Part shown: in pieces, positions 35,659 through 36,781 of the stretch
Position numbering within the stretch: the first letter of the stretch is position 1
How the letters are laid out: each line of letters begins with the position of its first letter
Program-made: the position numbers and the translations under genes
Notes under the pieces: model-generated
Databases searched by the model: none
Told to the model about the DNA's origin: nothing
The model's input: the letters and a program-made list of their open reading frames with translations, nothing else
Assembly: GCA_009845545.1 (NCBI GenBank)
Contig: VXZK01000371.1
Location: forward strand, 1-36,781
Length of the DNA: 36,781 nucleotides
Direction: 5' to 3'
From: Candidatus Poribacteria bacterium
Lineage (GTDB): Bacteria > Poribacteria > WGA-4E > WGA-3G

Positions 35659-36456
35659 TTAAACGCCTGCGGCGAATCCGCCATCAACGAGAAGGGAAGC
35701 ACCGGTGATCCACTCTGCGTCGTCGGAGGCGAGGAAGACAGCGGCACGTCCGATGTCTCTCGGTAGACCGAAACGCGGCAAAGCGGTCTTTTCCAGTGCC
35801 TCTTCTATCTGTTCTGGCGTGAGGTAGTCTTGGATTGCTGTCTCAATATACCCCGGACAGATAGCGTTGACAGTTATCCCGTCCTGTCCGATTTCCAAAG
35901 CGGTATCCCGAACCATATTGACGACAGCGGCTTTCGCGGGGGCATACGCCGGACCTGCACCACCGCCATAAGCGTGAACAGAGGCGATCTGGATGATTCT
36001 TCCAAATTTTGACTGTTTCAGGTGTGGGATTGCGAGTTTCGTTGCGACGAAAACGCCGCGGAGGTTGACCCCTACAACTTTGTCCCAGTCATCAATAGAG
36101 ATTTCTTGCGCGCCACCGGGGATGTGGATACCAGCGTTGTTGACGAGAACATCAAGTCCGCTGAAGCGGTCAACGGTTTGCTGGATTGCGTGCGAGACTT
36201 GTGATGCGTCAGCGACATCGGTTTGGAGGAATATACCGCGCGCACCAAGTTTTTCAACCTCTGCGACAGTTGGAGTCGTAACATCGGTTTCGTGATATTT
36301 ACCGCGAAGGGGTATCTCTTGCTTATCTACGACCGCGACAGACGCGCCCTCACGGGCGAACTCAAGTGCGATGCCGCGCCCGATGCCTGAACTCCCGCCG
36401 GTTACAATGCAAACACGATCCTTGAGTAGCATTAGCGTCTTTCTCTCCAAAGCCAA
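35659..36456 (-). CDS. SDR family NAD(P)-dependent oxidoreductase
   Basis: CIVTGGSSGIGRGIALEFAREGASV, LVNNAGIH, YAPAKAAVVNMVRDTALE, TVNAICPGYIET. Confidence 0.93.
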   Translation of the reverse strand: MALERKTLMLLKDRVCIVTGGSSGIGRGIALEFAREGASVAVVDKQEIPLRGKYHETDVTTPTVAEVEKLGARGIFLQTDVADASQVSHAIQQTVDRFSGLDVLVNNAGIHIPGGAQEISIDDWDKVVGVNLRGVFVATKLAIPHLKQSKFGRIIQIASVHAYGGGAGPAYAPAKAAVVNMVRDTALEIGQDGITVNAICPGYIETAIQDYLTPEQIEEALEKTALPRFGLPRDIGRAAVFLASDDAEWITGASLLVDGGFAAGV

Positions 36457-36524
36457 CGGACATCGTTAGGTAACAAAAACTCGCCGGTAACTGGCTGTTT
36501 TTGTCTCTATTCAATTTCTTTTCC

Positions 36525-36579
36525 TATTATACCCTATCTTCCAAAATCTTACAATATTTTCAGCAATGCGTTCCTCTAA
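36525..36579 (-). pseudogene. Relic of an hsdM 3' end
   Basis: TATTATACCCTATCTTCCAAAATCTTACAATATTTTCAGCAATGCGTTCCTCTAA is close to hsdM 3' end 32571-32625; minus-strand frame [10 protein letters not shown] then a 1-nt deletion vs Hsd[18 protein letters not shown]. Confidence 0.75.
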
Positions 36580-36628
36580 ACGGGATTCAAGAGGGGTTTG
36601 AAGTTTTCAAGGCTCCTACGGAGTATCC

Positions 36629-36679
36629 GGTTCGGTTGCGATGCAGATCGCATCTGGGCGTGTACGCCGCAAAATCGCA
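36629..36679. repeat. Dispersed intergenic repeat, copy B
   Basis: Similar to 13112-13160. Confidence 0.6.
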
Positions 36680-36738
36680 TCTACCGAGTAGCGTCAAACA
36701 TTAGAAATAATGCAAGTTACCACCTACTTATAGACATA

Positions 36739-36755
36739 GCACCCCTACGGGGTGC
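36739..36755. repeat. Intergenic palindrome GCACCCC-TAC-GGGGTGC
   Basis: 7-bp perfect arms with 3-nt loop. Confidence 0.65.
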
Positions 36756-36781
36756 GGTCGCTTAAATACGCCGTTTCTATA

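Noticed and set aside
34816-36456. SDR genes as part of the defence operon
   Set aside because: Same strand, but separated from the 2H gene by ~120 nt with palindromes, and typical of the metabolic genes elsewhere in the window.
1-36781. rRNA or tRNA genes
   Set aside because: No convincing rRNA segment or tRNA cloverleaf was recognised by eye; a tRNAscan/Infernal run would be needed to exclude them.

Overview
This 36.8 kb bacterial window has two parts. Positions 1-22.7 kb are mostly metabolic: CorA, a Gfo/Idh/MocA oxidoreductase, UbiX, a D-threonine-aldolase-like PLP enzyme, PhyH, an amidohydrolase, YraN, an MR/MLE enolase, a PfkB kinase, a 2-hydroxyacid dehydrogenase, two tandem MacB/FtsX-type permeases, a GH106-like protein, a TPP enzyme and a PPi-type phosphofructokinase. 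A small DNA-methylase/nuclease/DUF2283 neighbourhood lies at 12-15 kb. Positions 34.7-22.75 kb (minus strand) form a compact, co-directional Type I restriction-modification (RM) locus of about 12 kb. Its order is 2H phosphoesterase - hsdM - higBA-like - orphan antitoxin-like - hsdS - DUF5615 - Rpn-like - SMC/AAA ATPase - TOPRIM-like - degenerate TOPRIM paralog - UPF0175 - hsdR. The strongest lead is that the HsdS ORF is fused in frame to a DUF433 antitoxin-like domain and overlaps by 20 nt a DUF5615 PIN-like toxin ORF. A second, relic copy of the hsdS 3' end lies just beyond the toxin gene, which suggests a toxin-antitoxin cassette captured at the hsdS tail. Other leads are an ATPase/TOPRIM pair plus an apparently catalytically dead duplicate in the same operon, a 130-bp MITE-like element with 17-bp TIRs and a perfect 10-bp target duplication, a family of intergenic palindromes with 3-nt loops and covarying stems, and an hsdM 3'-end relic. 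Gene content resembles Candidatus Poribacteria, but that is an impression only. All assignments are from reading translations; no searches were run.
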